DNA from: Pseudomonas spelaei
GTDB lineage: Bacteria; Pseudomonadota; Gammaproteobacteria; Pseudomonadales; Pseudomonadaceae
Assembly (NCBI RefSeq): GCF_009724245.1
Contig: NZ_WNNK01000003.1
Coordinates: 62,001 to 126,000, forward strand
Direction of reading: 5' to 3'
Length of the DNA: 64,000 bases
Shown here: positions 17,352 through 28,398 of the stretch, in pieces
Numbering within the stretch: the first letter of the stretch is position 1
How the letters are laid out: every line of letters begins with the position of its first letter
Notes under the pieces: model-generated
Told to the model about the DNA's origin: nothing
Databases searched by the model: none
Seen by the model: only the letters and a program-made list of their open reading frames with translations
Position numbers and translations under genes: made by a program

Positions 17352-18014
17352 ATGTACGAATCCCCCAGCTGGCTGCATGAGTTGTGGATCGCCCGGGAAA
17401 CCCTCTGGGCGGGGTTCCAGGCCAGCGTATCTGTCTCGGTGCTGGCGATTATCTTCGGCACTTTGATCGGCATTGTGGCCGGGTTGGTCCTGACCTACGG
17501 CAAGTTCTGGATGCGGGCGCCGTTCCGGTTATATGTCGACCTGATCCGTGGTACGCCGGTGTTTGTGCTGGTGTTGGCCTGCTTTTATATGCTGCCGGCG
17601 CTCGGGTGGCAGATCACCGCGTTCCAGGCCGGTGCCGTAGGCCTGACGCTGTTTTGCGGCTCCCACGTTTCGGAAATTGTGCGCGGCGCACTGCAAGCTA
17701 TTCCCCGTGGGCAACTGGAAGCGGGCAAGGCCATCGGCCTGACCTTCTACCAGTCTCTGGGCTATGTGCTGTTGCCCCAGGCGCTGCGGCAGATCCTGCC
17801 GACCTGGGTCAACTCGTCCACGGAAATCGTCAAGGCCTCGACGCTGCTGTCGGTGATCGGCGTGGCCGAATTGCTGCTCAGCACGCAACAGGTGATCGCC
17901 CGGACCTTTATGACTCTGGAGTTCTATCTGTTCGCCGGATTTCTGTTTTTTGTCATCAACTACGCCATCGAGTTATTCGGGCGCTACATTGAAAAGCGGG
18001 TGGCCTTGCCATGA
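17352..18014 (+). CDS. Amino-acid ABC transporter permease (HisQ/GlnP-like)
   Basis: A 220-residue permease similar in plan to its neighbour. It has [42 protein letters not shown] and the EAA loop [23 protein letters not shown] clean AAGGAG is 6 bases before the ATG, and the 3' end overlaps the ATPase gene by 4 bases, indicating translational coupling. Confidence 0.9.
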   Translation: MYESPSWLHELWIARETLWAGFQASVSVSVLAIIFGTLIGIVAGLVLTYGKFWMRAPFRLYVDLIRGTPVFVLVLACFYMLPALGWQITAFQAGAVGLTLFCGSHVSEIVRGALQAIPRGQLEAGKAIGLTFYQSLGYVLLPQALRQILPTWVNSSTEIVKASTLLSVIGVAELLLSTQQVIARTFMTLEFYLFAGFLFFVINYAIELFGRYIEKRVALP

Positions 18015-18796
18015 CTCAATCTCACACTGCAACCCAGCCACTGCTGAATATCTGCGGCCTGCGTAAACAATACGGCCCGGTGGAAGTGCTCAAGGGCGTC
18101 GACCTGTCGATGCAGCGCGGCAACGTGGTCACGCTGATCGGCTCCAGCGGTTCGGGCAAGACCACGCTGCTGCGTTGCGTCAACCTGCTGGAAGAGTTCC
18201 AGGGCGGGCAGATCACCCTGGATGGCGAGTCCATCGGCTACAGCGACATTGCCGGCAAGCGTGTACGCCACCCGGAAAAAGTCATCGCCCGGCACCGGGC
18301 CATGACCGGCATGGCGTTCCAGCAATTCAACCTGTTCCCTCACCTGACGGCGTTGCAGAACGTCACCCTGGGCCTGCTCAAGGTCAAGAACATGAGCAAG
18401 GACGAAGCGGTGGCGCTGGCCGAAAAATGGCTGGAGCGGGTCGGCTTGCTGGAACGACGCAATCACTTTCCGGGTCAGTTGTCGGGTGGTCAGCAACAGC
18501 GCGTGGCGATCGCCCGGGCGATTGCCATGAACCCCAGCTTGATGCTGTTCGATGAAGTGACCTCGGCGCTGGACCCGGAGCTGGTGGGCGAAGTGCTCAG
18601 CGTGATCAAGGGCCTGGCGGAAGAGGGCATGACCATGTTGCTGGTCACTCACGAGATGCGGTTTGCCTATGAAGTCTCGGACAAGATTGTGTTCATGAAC
18701 CAGGGCCGGATTGAAGAGCAGGGGCCGCCCAAAGACATTTTTGAACGCCCACAGTCGCCGCGGTTGGCGGAATTTCTGAAAAATATTCGTTTTTAA
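18011..18796 (+). CDS. Amino-acid ABC transporter ATPase (GlnQ/HisP-like)
   Basis: A 261-residue ATP-binding subunit. Walker A is GSSGSGKTT (~41-49), the Q-loop is [13 protein letters not shown], the signature [14 protein letters not shown] and Walker [13 protein letters not shown], followed by the switch His in VTHEM. The protein powers the importer made of the two preceding permeases and the binding protein at 15779. The next gene, RidA, starts 15 bases later with its own AAGGAG. Confidence 0.92.
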   Translation: MTQSHTATQPLLNICGLRKQYGPVEVLKGVDLSMQRGNVVTLIGSSGSGKTTLLRCVNLLEEFQGGQITLDGESIGYSDIAGKRVRHPEKVIARHRAMTGMAFQQFNLFPHLTALQNVTLGLLKVKNMSKDEAVALAEKWLERVGLLERRNHFPGQLSGGQQQRVAIARAIAMNPSLMLFDEVTSALDPELVGEVLSVIKGLAEEGMTMLLVTHEMRFAYEVSDKIVFMNQGRIEEQGPPKDIFERPQSPRLAEFLKNIRF

Positions 18797-18811
18797 TCAA
18801 GGAGAACCTTT

Positions 18812-19201
18812 ATGAGCATTACTCGTTACGGCACTGGTAGCACCGCCGGCGGTGGCCAGCCTCGTCCTTTCGCCCGCGCCGTGGAAGCGGATGGCTGGTT
18901 GTACGTGTCGGGCCAGGTGCCGGCGGTGGATGGCGAAATCATCCAGGGCGGGATCGTCGAGCAGACTCGCCAGACTATGCGCAATGTGGTCGCCATTCTG
19001 GAAGAAGCCGGTTATGCGATTGAAGATGTCGTGCGGGTGGGTGTGTGGCTGGAAGACCCGCGGGATTTCTGGAGCTTCAACAAGGTGTTCGGTGAGTACT
19101 TCAGCCCTGAGCATGCACCGGCGCGGGCCTGTGTGCAGGCGAACATGATGGTGGATTGCAAGGTTGAGATTGATTGCGTGGCGTATAAGAAGAAAGGCTA
19201 A
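18812..19201 (+). CDS. RidA/YjgF-family enamine/imine deaminase
   Basis: A 129-residue RidA-family protein. It has the N-terminal YGTGSTAGGGQPRPFARAV strand, GWLYVSGQVPA, the QTRQTMRNVVAILEEAG helix and the active-site Arg in PARACVQANM (~104-113). RidA hydrolyses reactive enamines/imines released by PLP-dependent dehydratases and deaminases. It lies in the same cluster as such an enzyme (20175-21383), which makes a dedicated clean-up role likely. Several stand-alone paralogues exist in pseudomonads, so the exact substrate is open. Confidence 0.88.
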   Translation: MSITRYGTGSTAGGGQPRPFARAVEADGWLYVSGQVPAVDGEIIQGGIVEQTRQTMRNVVAILEEAGYAIEDVVRVGVWLEDPRDFWSFNKVFGEYFSPEHAPARACVQANMMVDCKVEIDCVAYKKKG

Positions 19202-19234
19202 ATGCACTGCTTTCCTGAATGCACATGATTCAAA

Positions 19235-19322
19235 TGTGGGAGCGGGCTTGCTCGCGAAAGCGTTACGCCAGCCACTGATGCATCAACTGACACATCGCTT
19301 TCGCGAGCAAGCCCGCTCCCAC
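19235..19322. repeat. REP palindrome pair (TCGCGAGCAAGCCCGCTCCC subtype)
   Basis: An inverted pair of the second REP subtype, TGTGGGAGCGGGCTTGCTCG ... CGAGCAAGCCCGCTCCCACA, between ridA and the IclR gene. Confidence 0.93.
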
Positions 19323-19392
19323 AGGGGATTGTGCATCGAGAGCCCCTTGTGTTCGCCCAGCCATATGACTTTTGACGGGACCTGACACTGCC

Positions 19393-20157
19393 ATGACCGA
19401 AGACACCATCAAACGCCGCGCCAAAGGTCTGGACCGGGCGTTCGATATCCTCGATTTCCTCAAGGAAGTCGGCCAGCCCCTGCGTCCGAATGATATCGCC
19501 AGCGGCATTGGCAGCCCGAAATCCACGGTCTACGAGCTGGTGGCTTCCTTGCTGGAGCGGCGGATTCTCGAGACCGTGGGCAAGGACGGCCACGTCTACC
19601 TCGGCCGCCAGCTGTACTTCCTCGGCCAGGCGCACTTGCGCCATTTTGACCTGACTCGCGAAGCCGACCATGCCTTGCAGGAAATCGTCAGCCAGACCCA
19701 CGAAACCGCGCAGATGTGCCTGCTCAACGGCCGCAAGTACACGGTGGCGCTGATGCGTGAGGGCGAGCGGCATTTCCGTATTTCCTCCGATATCGGCGAG
19801 AACGCCCCCATCCCCTGGACCGCTTCCGGCCGCCTGTTGCTGGGGCACCTGAGCGACCAGCAAATCATTGATCTGATCGACCACGATGACTTCATCCTGC
19901 CGGACGGACAGCGCCTGCCCCTGGAGACCTTCCTCGGGCAAATCCGCCAGGCCACCCTTGATGGATTCTTCTCCTTCGACAGCGTGGCCGACACCTTTAC
20001 CCATTGCTTTGCCGCCCCGGTACGGGACGCGCAAGGTATCAGCATTGCGACCCTGTGCATCGTCGCCCCACGGGACGATGCGCGGACAAACTACAACGAC
20101 TACCGCCGGGTGTTGATTGAAAGTGCCAACAACCTGGCCCGTCGCATCAACGAATAG
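19393..20157 (+). CDS. IclR-family transcriptional regulator
   Basis: A 254-residue IclR-type regulator. The N-terminal winged helix (~10-75) reads GLDRAFDILDFLKEVGQPLRPNDIA (split motif, Ala-Phe-Asp-Ile-Leu) with the recognition part GSPKSTVYELVASLLERRIL. The C-terminal effector domain (~95-250) has the closing FAAPVRDAQGISIATLCIVAP. ATG 19393 is chosen over the TTG at 19372. It stands between the transporter/RidA genes and the catabolic enzymes and probably senses the substrate or KDG. A dyad before the ABC operon (15739-15754) is a candidate site. Confidence 0.87.
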   Translation: MTEDTIKRRAKGLDRAFDILDFLKEVGQPLRPNDIASGIGSPKSTVYELVASLLERRILETVGKDGHVYLGRQLYFLGQAHLRHFDLTREADHALQEIVSQTHETAQMCLLNGRKYTVALMREGERHFRISSDIGENAPIPWTASGRLLLGHLSDQQIIDLIDHDDFILPDGQRLPLETFLGQIRQATLDGFFSFDSVADTFTHCFAAPVRDAQGISIATLCIVAPRDDARTNYNDYRRVLIESANNLARRINE

Positions 20158-20174
20158 CGAATTGGAGTATCCCC

Positions 20175-21383
20175 ATGCCTGCCCTCAATGCCGTTGAAAA
20201 AGGCGCCGCCCAAATCGGTGCTCACCTGGTCCGCGACGTCAGCCTGCCTGCGTTGGTGCTGCACCGTGAGGCCCTGGAACACAACATCCGCTGGATGCAG
20301 GCATTTGTCAGCAACAGCGGCGCGCAACTGGCGCCACACGGCAAGACCAGCATGATGCCGGCGTTGTTCCAGCGTCAGTTGGAGCAGGGCGCCTGGGGCA
20401 TCACCCTGGCCACTGCGGTGCAGACCCGCGCCGCGTATGCCGGTGGTGTACGCCGAGTGCTGATGGCCAACCAACTGGTGGGTGCGCCGAACATGGCGCT
20501 GATTGCCGACTTGCTGGCCGACCCGGACTTCGACTTCCATTGCATGGTCGACCACCCGGACAACGTCGCTGATTTGGGCGCGTTCTTCGCCGCCCGTGGC
20601 TTGCGCTTGAATGTGATGATCGAATACGGCGTGGTCGGCGGCCGTTGCGGGTGTCGCAGCGAGCAGGAAGTGTTGGCCCTGGCCAAGGCGATCAAGGCCC
20701 AACCGGCGCTGGCCCTGACCGGCATTGAAGGTTACGAAGGCGTGATCCATGGCGACCACGCCGTCAGCGGCATCCGTGAGTTCGCCGCCAGCCTGGTGCG
20801 CCTGGCAGTGGACCTGCAGAACAGCGGCGCTTTCGACCTCGGCAAGCCGATCATCACCGCTTCAGGGTCGGCCTGGTACGACCTGATCGCCGAGTCCTTC
20901 GAAGCCCAGAACGCTGCCGGACGCTTCCTCAGCGTGTTGCGCCCAGGCAGCTATGTGGCCCATGACCACGGCATCTACAAAGAGGCGCAATGCTGCGTGC
21001 TCGACCGTCGCAGCGACCTCAACGAAGGCCTGCGCCCGGCCCTGGAAGTCTGGGCGCACGTGCAATCCATGCCGGAACCGGGATTTGCGGTGGTTGCGCT
21101 GGGCAAGCGCGACGTGGCCTACGACGCCGGCTTGCCTGTGCCGCTGCTGCGTTACAAGGCCGGCGTGCTGCCGGCGGTGGGTGAGGACGTGAGTGCGTGC
21201 AAGGTCACGGCGGTGATGGACCAGCATGCGTTCATGACGGTGGCCCCCGGGGTTGAGCTGAAGATTGGCGACATCGTCTCCTTCGGCACCTCCCATCCGT
21301 GCCTGACCTTCGACAAGTGGCAGGTGGGTTGCCTGGTGGATGAGCAGTTGCAGGTGGTCGAAAGCCTGCATACCTGCTTCTAG
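20175..21383 (+). CDS. PLP-dependent D-amino-acid deaminase/aldolase-like enzyme (fold III)
   Basis: A 402-residue enzyme of the D-threonine aldolase/D-serine dehydratase-like family. The N-terminal alanine-racemase-type barrel has the PLP-Lys in HGKTSMMPAL (~57-66), and GYEGVIHGDH and TASGSAWYD are visible. The C-terminal domain has the metal ligands expected in this family: DQHAFM and TSHPCLTFDKW (His and Cys). The family eliminates water and ammonia from D-hydroxy amino acids or cleaves them. With KdgK next door, the simplest product is 2-keto-3-deoxygluconate, i.e. D-glucosaminate deamination; this is inference. GGAG precedes the ATG. Confidence 0.78.
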   Translation: MPALNAVEKGAAQIGAHLVRDVSLPALVLHREALEHNIRWMQAFVSNSGAQLAPHGKTSMMPALFQRQLEQGAWGITLATAVQTRAAYAGGVRRVLMANQLVGAPNMALIADLLADPDFDFHCMVDHPDNVADLGAFFAARGLRLNVMIEYGVVGGRCGCRSEQEVLALAKAIKAQPALALTGIEGYEGVIHGDHAVSGIREFAASLVRLAVDLQNSGAFDLGKPIITASGSAWYDLIAESFEAQNAAGRFLSVLRPGSYVAHDHGIYKEAQCCVLDRRSDLNEGLRPALEVWAHVQSMPEPGFAVVALGKRDVAYDAGLPVPLLRYKAGVLPAVGEDVSACKVTAVMDQHAFMTVAPGVELKIGDIVSFGTSHPCLTFDKWQVGCLVDEQLQVVESLHTCF

Positions 21384-21390
21384 ACCTGGC

Positions 21391-21450
21391 CGCGCAAGCC
21401 GGCTCCCACATTGGAATGCAATCCCATGTGGGAGCTGGCTTGCCTGCGAT
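21391..21450. repeat. REP palindrome pair, inward halves
   Basis: Two REP halves arranged tail to tail (GCAAGCCGGCTCCCACA at 21394-21410 and TGTGGGAGCTGGCTTGCC from 21427) between the PLP enzyme and kdgK. A longer kdgK frame runs through it, but that extension is not believed to be translated. Confidence 0.88.
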
Positions 21451-21483
21451 GAGGCCCTCAAGCCCACCAAGAGAGTTTCCTGC

Positions 21484-22404
21484 ATGAACACACCTCCACG
21501 CATCGCCCTCATCGGCGAATGCATGATCGAACTGCAACACCGCGCTGACGGCAGCTTGCAACAGAGCTTCGGCGGCGACACCTTGAATGCGGCGGTGTAC
21601 CTGCGTCGCGAACTGGGTGAAGGGCCTGTTGTGGATTACGTCACGGCGCTGGGCGATGACAGCTTCAGCGATGCCATGTGCAAGCAATGGGCTGAGGAGG
21701 GCCTGGGTTTGGGTATGGTGCAACGTCTGCCGGGGCGTTTGCCGGGCTTGTATTGCATCCAGACCGACGCCCGAGGGGAGCGCAAATTCCTCTACTGGCG
21801 CAACGAAGCAGCCGTGCGCGACTGCTTCACCACCCCGGCAGCGGAGCCGATCCTGGCGGCGTTGCCGGCTTATGACGTGCTGTATTTCAGCGGTATTACC
21901 CTGGCCGTGCTGGGCGAGGTTGGGCGCGAGCGCCTGTTGCACACCCTGATCGAAACCCGCAAGCGCGGTGGCAAGGTGGTGTTCGACAACAACTACCGTC
22001 CGCGCTTGTGGGCCAGTGTCGACGCGGCGCGTGCGGCTTACCACAAGGTTTTGGCGCAGGTGGACATCGCCTTGCTGACCGAGGATGACGAGCGAGCGTT
22101 GTTTGGTTACGCAGACAGCGAACAGGTGTTCGCGGCGTATCCAGAGATCACCGAGGTGGTGCTCAAACGTGGGGCTGATGAATGCCTGATTCGTTGTGAG
22201 GGCGAGCGCTTTGCCGTGCCGGCGCGGGTGGTCGAGAAGGTGGTTGATACGACGGCGGCGGGGGATTCGTTCAGTGCGGCGTACCTGGCCAGTCGGCTCA
22301 AGGGTGGCACGCCTGCGCAGGCGGCATTGGCCGGGCATCGCTTGGCCAGCCGGGTGATTCAGGTGCCGGGGGCGTTGATTCCGCGCAGTTGGTCGAAGGC
22401 CTGA
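21484..22404 (+). CDS. kdgK: 2-Keto-3-deoxygluconate kinase (PfkB family)
   Basis: A 306-residue PfkB-family kinase. It starts IALIGECMIEL, has FGGDTLNAAVYLRR (substrate loop, ~27-40), a YWRNEAAVR sugar contact (~97-105) and the anion-hole/base motif DTTAAGDSFSAAYLA (~253-267, catalytic Asp). KdgK phosphorylates KDG to KDPG for the Entner-Doudoroff aldolase. ATG 21484 is chosen because the upstream frame runs through a REP element. Context points to KDG formed from an amino sugar acid rather than from pectin or alginate. Confidence 0.85.
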   Translation: MNTPPRIALIGECMIELQHRADGSLQQSFGGDTLNAAVYLRRELGEGPVVDYVTALGDDSFSDAMCKQWAEEGLGLGMVQRLPGRLPGLYCIQTDARGERKFLYWRNEAAVRDCFTTPAAEPILAALPAYDVLYFSGITLAVLGEVGRERLLHTLIETRKRGGKVVFDNNYRPRLWASVDAARAAYHKVLAQVDIALLTEDDERALFGYADSEQVFAAYPEITEVVLKRGADECLIRCEGERFAVPARVVEKVVDTTAAGDSFSAAYLASRLKGGTPAQAALAGHRLASRVIQVPGALIPRSWSKA

Positions 22405-22428
22405 ATGTTGAAAACGGTGGAGATCAAA

Positions 22429-22456
22429 TGTGGGAGCGGGCTTGCTCGCTCCCACA
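22429..22456. repeat. Compact REP hairpin
   Basis: A near-perfect short palindrome (TGTGGGAGCGGGCTTG then CTCGCTCCCACA) made by fusion of two REP halves, between the convergent kdgK and parvulin genes. It may act as a shared terminator-like structure. Confidence 0.85.
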
Positions 22457-22482
22457 TGACACTGTGAGGCAGCGGCTACAGA

Positions 22483-22758
22483 TCAATCCCGGTAGAACAC
22501 CTGCACCAGGTGATAACCAAACTTGCTCTTGATCGGCCCGTGCACCACTTTCACGGGCTTTTTGAAGATCACCGCATCAATCACGCCCACCATCTGCCCC
22601 GGCCGCACTTCACCCAAATCACCGCCGCGCTTGCCGGACGGGCAGGTGGAGTATTTCTTGGCCAGCACATCAAACGCTTCGCCCTTGGCAATGCGTTGCT
22701 TGAGTTGTTCAGCTTCTTCGCTGGTTTTCACCAGGATATGGCGAGCTTGGGCTTTCAT
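22483..22758 (-). CDS. Small parvulin-type peptidyl-prolyl isomerase (PpiC-like)
   Basis: A 91-residue single parvulin domain. Family marks are ARHILVKTSEEAEQLKQRI at the start, KYSTCPSGKRGGDLG (active-site Cys/Asp-type loop) and the closing GPIKSKFGYHLVQV. No signal peptide, so cytoplasmic, like E. coli PpiC. I start at ATG 22758 (AAGG upstream) rather than at the long unsupported extension. It follows the hybrid kinase on the same strand after 53 bases. A paralogue is at 37305-37586. Confidence 0.88.
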   Translation of the reverse strand: MKAQARHILVKTSEEAEQLKQRIAKGEAFDVLAKKYSTCPSGKRGGDLGEVRPGQMVGVIDAVIFKKPVKVVHGPIKSKFGYHLVQVFYRD

Positions 22759-22811
22759 GAGGCGGTTACCTTGCAACGGTCGAACGTAAGGGCGCGCGAT
22801 TATGCCTGAAC

Positions 22812-25349
22812 TCATTCATCGACGCTGATCATGCTGCGGATTTTATTGGCCAGCAGGTCAATCGAAAACGGCTTGGCCACCATGTCCATGCCTTCCTCCA
22901 GGAAGCCCTGGCGCTCGGCGGCTTTCTCGGCATAGCCGGTCATGAACAGCACTTTGAGCCCCGGGCGATATTGACGGGCGATTTCCGCCAGTTGCCGGCC
23001 ATTCATGCCCGGCAGGCCGACATCGGTCACCAGCAGGTCCACCCGCAAGTCGGATTCAAGTAACGGCAACGCCGCGCGGGCATCGACGGCCTGATGGGCG
23101 GTGTAGCCCAATTCATCCAGCACGTTGACCACCAGCATACGCACGGCCTCGTCGTCTTCAACCACCACTACGGCTTCTCCGGCCAGGGCCACAGGGGCTT
23201 CTGCGAGGCTCTCGGGTTTGCTGGTTTCCAGGGCGGTGCCATGCAGGCGCGGCAGGTACACGCGCACGCAAGTCCCCACGCCCGGGGTGCTTTGAATGGT
23301 TACATGGCCGCCGGACTGTTGGGCAAAACCATAAATCATCGACAGGCCGAGTCCGGTGCCCTGGCCAATCGGCTTGGTGGTGAAGAACGGGTCGAAGGCC
23401 TTGGCCAGGATCGAGGGGGTCATGCCGGCACCGTTGTCGCAGACGCCGAGCATCACGTAGTCACCGGCCTTGACCGGTTCGAGCGTGTTGATGTCGGTGT
23501 CGTTGAGGTAACTGTTGGCGGTCTCGATGCGCAGCTCACCGCCTTCAGGCATGGCGTCACGGGCGTTGATCACCAGGTTGAGCAGGGCGTTTTCCAGTTG
23601 GCTGGCGTCGGTGTTCACCGGCCAGATGTCGCTGCCCAGTTGCACCTTGAGTTCGATATGGGCGCCCTTGGTGCGGCGAAACAACTCTTCCAGGGACGTG
23701 ACCAGATGGTTGGGGTCAATGGGCCTGCGGTCCAGGGATTGGCGTCGGGAGAAGGCCAGCAGGCGGTGGGTCAGTGCCGCTGCGCGATGGGCGGAGGACA
23801 CGGCGGCGTCGGTGAACCGGCCGATTTCCGCACTGCGCCCGGCAGCGATATAGCGTTGCATCAAGTCCAGGCTGCCGATGATCCCGGTGAGCATGTTGTT
23901 GAAGTCGTGGGCGATGCCGCCAGTGAGTTGGCCGACCGCTTCCATCTTCTGTGCGTGGCGCAGGGCATCTTCGGCACGTGCGCGTTCGAACATCTCGTTT
24001 TGCAGGCGCTGGTTGGCTTCGGCCAGCGCCTGGGTACGCTGGTCGACCCGTTCTTCGAGGTTTTCGTTGAGGTGGCGCAGCGCCTCTTCGGTCAGCTTGC
24101 GCTCGGTCTCATCGATGACAAAGATGTAGAAACCGTTGACCGAGCCGTCATTGCTGAAGCGCGGCAAGTACTTCATCAAGGCCTGCCGTGGCCGGCCGTC
24201 CCGATGGGGCGTGACGGTGACAAAACTGCAGGCCTTGCCCTTGAGGGCGGCGGCGATCTTGTCGGCGCGCCCGGCGTAGACCTCTTCGCCCACCACTTCG
24301 AGAATACTCTTGCCGTAGAGCTCCTGCGGGGTCATGCCGTACCAGTCCAGGTAGGCGCTGTTGTTCAGGCGAAAGCGCTGGTCGTGGTCGACATAACCGA
24401 TCAGCACCGGCATGGCGTTGATGATCAGTTGCAGCTCGGTCTGGCTTTGGCGTAGGGCCTGCTCGGTGTGCTTGCGTTCGGTCAGGTCCAGGGCGGCACC
24501 GAGAAAGCGCGCCGGGCGCCCATGGTGATTCTTGTAGCAGCGGCCTCGGGCAAACACCCAGCGCACTTGGCCATCGGCTTGCAGCAGGCGGTATTCTTCG
24601 GCGTATTCGGTGCCGTGGGTGATGCAATGCTTGATGCTGCGGGTGACCATGCCCCGGTCTTCGGGGTGCACGCCTTGCAGGTATGCGCTGATGGGCAGCA
24701 GGCCTGCGTCGCAGGCGTCGACACCATGCAAGTGGGCAAAATGGGCGTCGGCAATAAAGCGGTCTTCGCCGATGTCCCAGTCCCAGGTGCCCACGGCATC
24801 GGTGGCGGCCAGGGCCAGTTGCAGGCGTTGCTCGGTGTTGTGCTGGGCCTTGAGGCTTTGTTCGGAGCGTTGTTGCAGTTCCAGGGTGATCCGGCGGCGC
24901 TCGTTGGTCTCGATGGCGGTGGCCAGGATTCCGGCGACGGCACCGCGTTCGTCGCGAATCGGGCTGTAGGTCAGGTCCAGCCAGATCTCGGTGTCGCGGC
25001 CATGGCGTTGCAGGACAAAGCGTTGGTCGCTGAAGGTGCGCACCTCGCCGTTCAGCACGGCGCTGTAGATTGGATCGGTGAAGCTTTTCATCTCCGGCCA
25101 GATCAGGTCGATCGGTTGGCCGAAGGCCTGAGGGTGCTTGTTGCCAGCCAGACGGGCGAAGCCGTCGTTGTAGATTTGCGTGAGTTGAGTGCCCCACAAC
25201 AACAGCATCGGCATGGGCGAGTGGATGACGATGTCGACTGCCGTGCGCAGGCTTTGTGGCCAGGCAATGGCATCACCGAGGGGGCTTTGCGCCCAGTCCA
25301 GCTGCGCAATCAATGCTGCTGTCTCGCTGCCGGCGGGTGTTGGGTTCAT
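22812..25349 (-). CDS. PAS-containing hybrid histidine kinase with receiver domain
   Basis: An 845-residue cytoplasmic hybrid kinase with no obvious membrane segment. PAS-like domains span ~30-150, ~170-290 (PAS_3-type, VHPEDRGMV and [12 protein letters not shown]) and ~300-420. A coiled coil (~420-465) leads to a HisKA-type domain with phosphorylatable His481 in [11 protein letters not shown], then HATPase_c with the N box [16 protein letters not shown] and [13 protein letters not shown]. The receiver (~728-845) has [10 protein letters not shown], phospho-acceptor Asp776 in [13 protein letters not shown] and Lys in AKPFS. It is the family in which the REC feeds back on the kinase. No cognate regulator is adjacent. 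Confidence 0.88.
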   Translation of the reverse strand: MNPTPAGSETAALIAQLDWAQSPLGDAIAWPQSLRTAVDIVIHSPMPMLLLWGTQLTQIYNDGFARLAGNKHPQAFGQPIDLIWPEMKSFTDPIYSAVLNGEVRTFSDQRFVLQRHGRDTEIWLDLTYSPIRDERGAVAGILATAIETNERRRITLELQQRSEQSLKAQHNTEQRLQLALAATDAVGTWDWDIGEDRFIADAHFAHLHGVDACDAGLLPISAYLQGVHPEDRGMVTRSIKHCITHGTEYAEEYRLLQADGQVRWVFARGRCYKNHHGRPARFLGAALDLTERKHTEQALRQSQTELQLIINAMPVLIGYVDHDQRFRLNNSAYLDWYGMTPQELYGKSILEVVGEEVYAGRADKIAAALKGKACSFVTVTPHRDGRPRQALMKYLPRFSNDGSVNGFYIFVIDETERKLTEEALRHLNENLEERVDQRTQALAEANQRLQNEMFERARAEDALRHAQKMEAVGQLTGGIAHDFNNMLTGIIGSLDLMQRYIAAGRSAEIGRFTDAAVSSAHRAAALTHRLLAFSRRQSLDRRPIDPNHLVTSLEELFRRTKGAHIELKVQLGSDIWPVNTDASQLENALLNLVINARDAMPEGGELRIETANSYLNDTDINTLEPVKAGDYVMLGVCDNGAGMTPSILAKAFDPFFTTKPIGQGTGLGLSMIYGFAQQSGGHVTIQSTPGVGTCVRVYLPRLHGTALETSKPESLAEAPVALAGEAVVVVEDDEAVRMLVVNVLDELGYTAHQAVDARAALPLLESDLRVDLLVTDVGLPGMNGRQLAEIARQYRPGLKVLFMTGYAEKAAERQGFLEEGMDMVAKPFSIDLLANKIRSMISVDE

Positions 25350-25488
25350 GTAAATGCCCTGGGCTTAACGCTTTGAAGAGTGACTAGGGCCAATTATCCC
25401 GTGAGTCGGGAGTGGCTTACTACCCTCGAAAAATAGCATGCTTGAGGGATTTTTCTTCAAATGGGTGCGTCAGGGCTCAAACCCTTCG

Positions 25489-27444
<1,956 letters not shown>

Positions 27445-27496
27445 AGCGCAAAGTCTCTTGTTCTTGTATGAAGCCTTCCAGACAACAACGATCCAG

Positions 27497-27585
27497 TGTG
27501 GGAGCTGGCTTGCCTGCGATAGCGGTGGGTCAGCTTGCATTTTCGGTACTGATACACCGCTATCGCAGGCAAGCCAGCTCCCACA
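27497..27585. repeat. REP palindrome pair
   Basis: A REP doublet of the CTGGCTTGCCTG type with inner GATAGCGG/CCGCTATC, nearly the same as the copy at 12266-12355. It lies between bdhA and the acetoacetyl-CoA synthetase gene. Confidence 0.93.
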
Positions 27586-27607
27586 TTGGATCTTCTTTGT
27601 TTTGAAA

Positions 27608-27617
27608 GGGGGGGGGG
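27608..27617. repeat. Run of ten G
   Basis: A homopolymer of ten G directly beside the bdhA stop codon (plus-strand view). Such tracts are prone to slippage and to sequencing error, but this one is outside the coding frame. Confidence 0.85.
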
Positions 27618-28391
27618 TTACTGAGCCAACCAGCCCCCATCGATGTTCCACGCGGCGCCGCGCACCTGGCTGCCGGCCTCGCTGCACAAGAACAGCACCA
27701 ACTCTCCAAGCTGCGGCGGCGTCACGAACTCCAGTGACGGTTGCTTTTCCGCCAGCAAATCATGTTGCGCCTGCTGTGGATCAACGCCCGCCGCCGCGCG
27801 ATCATCAATCTGCTTCTGCACCAGCGGCGTCAGTACCCAGCCTGGGCAGATGGCGTTGCAGGTGACGTTGCTGGTGGCGGTTTCCAGGCCCACCACTTTG
27901 GTCAGGCCGATCACGCCGTGCTTGGCGGCGACGTAGGCGGCTTTGCCCACCGAGCCGACCTGGCCGTGGACCGAGGCGATATTGACGATTCGTCCCCAGC
28001 CTTTGGCTTTCATGCCCGGCAGGCTCAGGCGCGTGCTGTGGAACACCGAAGACAGGTTGATGGCGATGATCGCGTCCCAACGCTCCACCGGAAAATCTTC
28101 CACGGCGGCCACGTGCTGGATACCGGCGTTGTTTACCAGGATGTCGACGCCGCCGAATTCACGCTCGGCGTAGGCGATCATGTCGGCAATCTGCGCCGGG
28201 TCGCTGACGTCGGCCGGGTGATGGCCGACCTTGACGCCGAAGGCTTGCACCTGGGCGATCACCGCGCTGGCGTCGCCAAAACCGTTGAGGATCAGATTGG
28301 CACCGGCCTTGGCCAGGCTCAAGGCGATGCCCAGGCCGATGCCGCTGGTGGAGCCGGTCACGAGGGCGGTCTTGCCGTTCAAAGTCGTCAT
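27618..28391 (-). CDS. bdhA: 3-Hydroxybutyrate dehydrogenase (SDR)
   Basis: A 257-residue SDR. It shows VTGSTSGIGLGIA (Rossmann), NNAGIQHVAAVEDFP, catalytic Ser in NIASVHGQVGSV, YVAAKHGVIGLTKV (Tyr-Lys) and CPGWVLTPLVQKQID, a block typical of D-3-hydroxybutyrate dehydrogenases, with C-terminal Gln. It oxidises D-3-hydroxybutyrate to acetoacetate with NAD. ATG 28391 has GAGG upstream. It follows the permease gene by 7 bases, forming one operon read from a sigma-54 promoter. Confidence 0.92.
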   Translation of the reverse strand: MTTLNGKTALVTGSTSGIGLGIALSLAKAGANLILNGFGDASAVIAQVQAFGVKVGHHPADVSDPAQIADMIAYAEREFGGVDILVNNAGIQHVAAVEDFPVERWDAIIAINLSSVFHSTRLSLPGMKAKGWGRIVNIASVHGQVGSVGKAAYVAAKHGVIGLTKVVGLETATSNVTCNAICPGWVLTPLVQKQIDDRAAAGVDPQQAQHDLLAEKQPSLEFVTPPQLGELVLFLCSEAGSQVRGAAWNIDGGWLAQ

Positions 28392-28398
28392 GGAAACC

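Noticed and set aside
23094..24455. Plus-strand 453-codon frame
   Set aside because: Antisense shadow of the PAS hybrid kinase.
25423..25460. Terminator-like CCCTC...GAGGGATTTTT
   Set aside because: Only a 5-bp stem with a long loop, and no gene is read into it on the plus strand.
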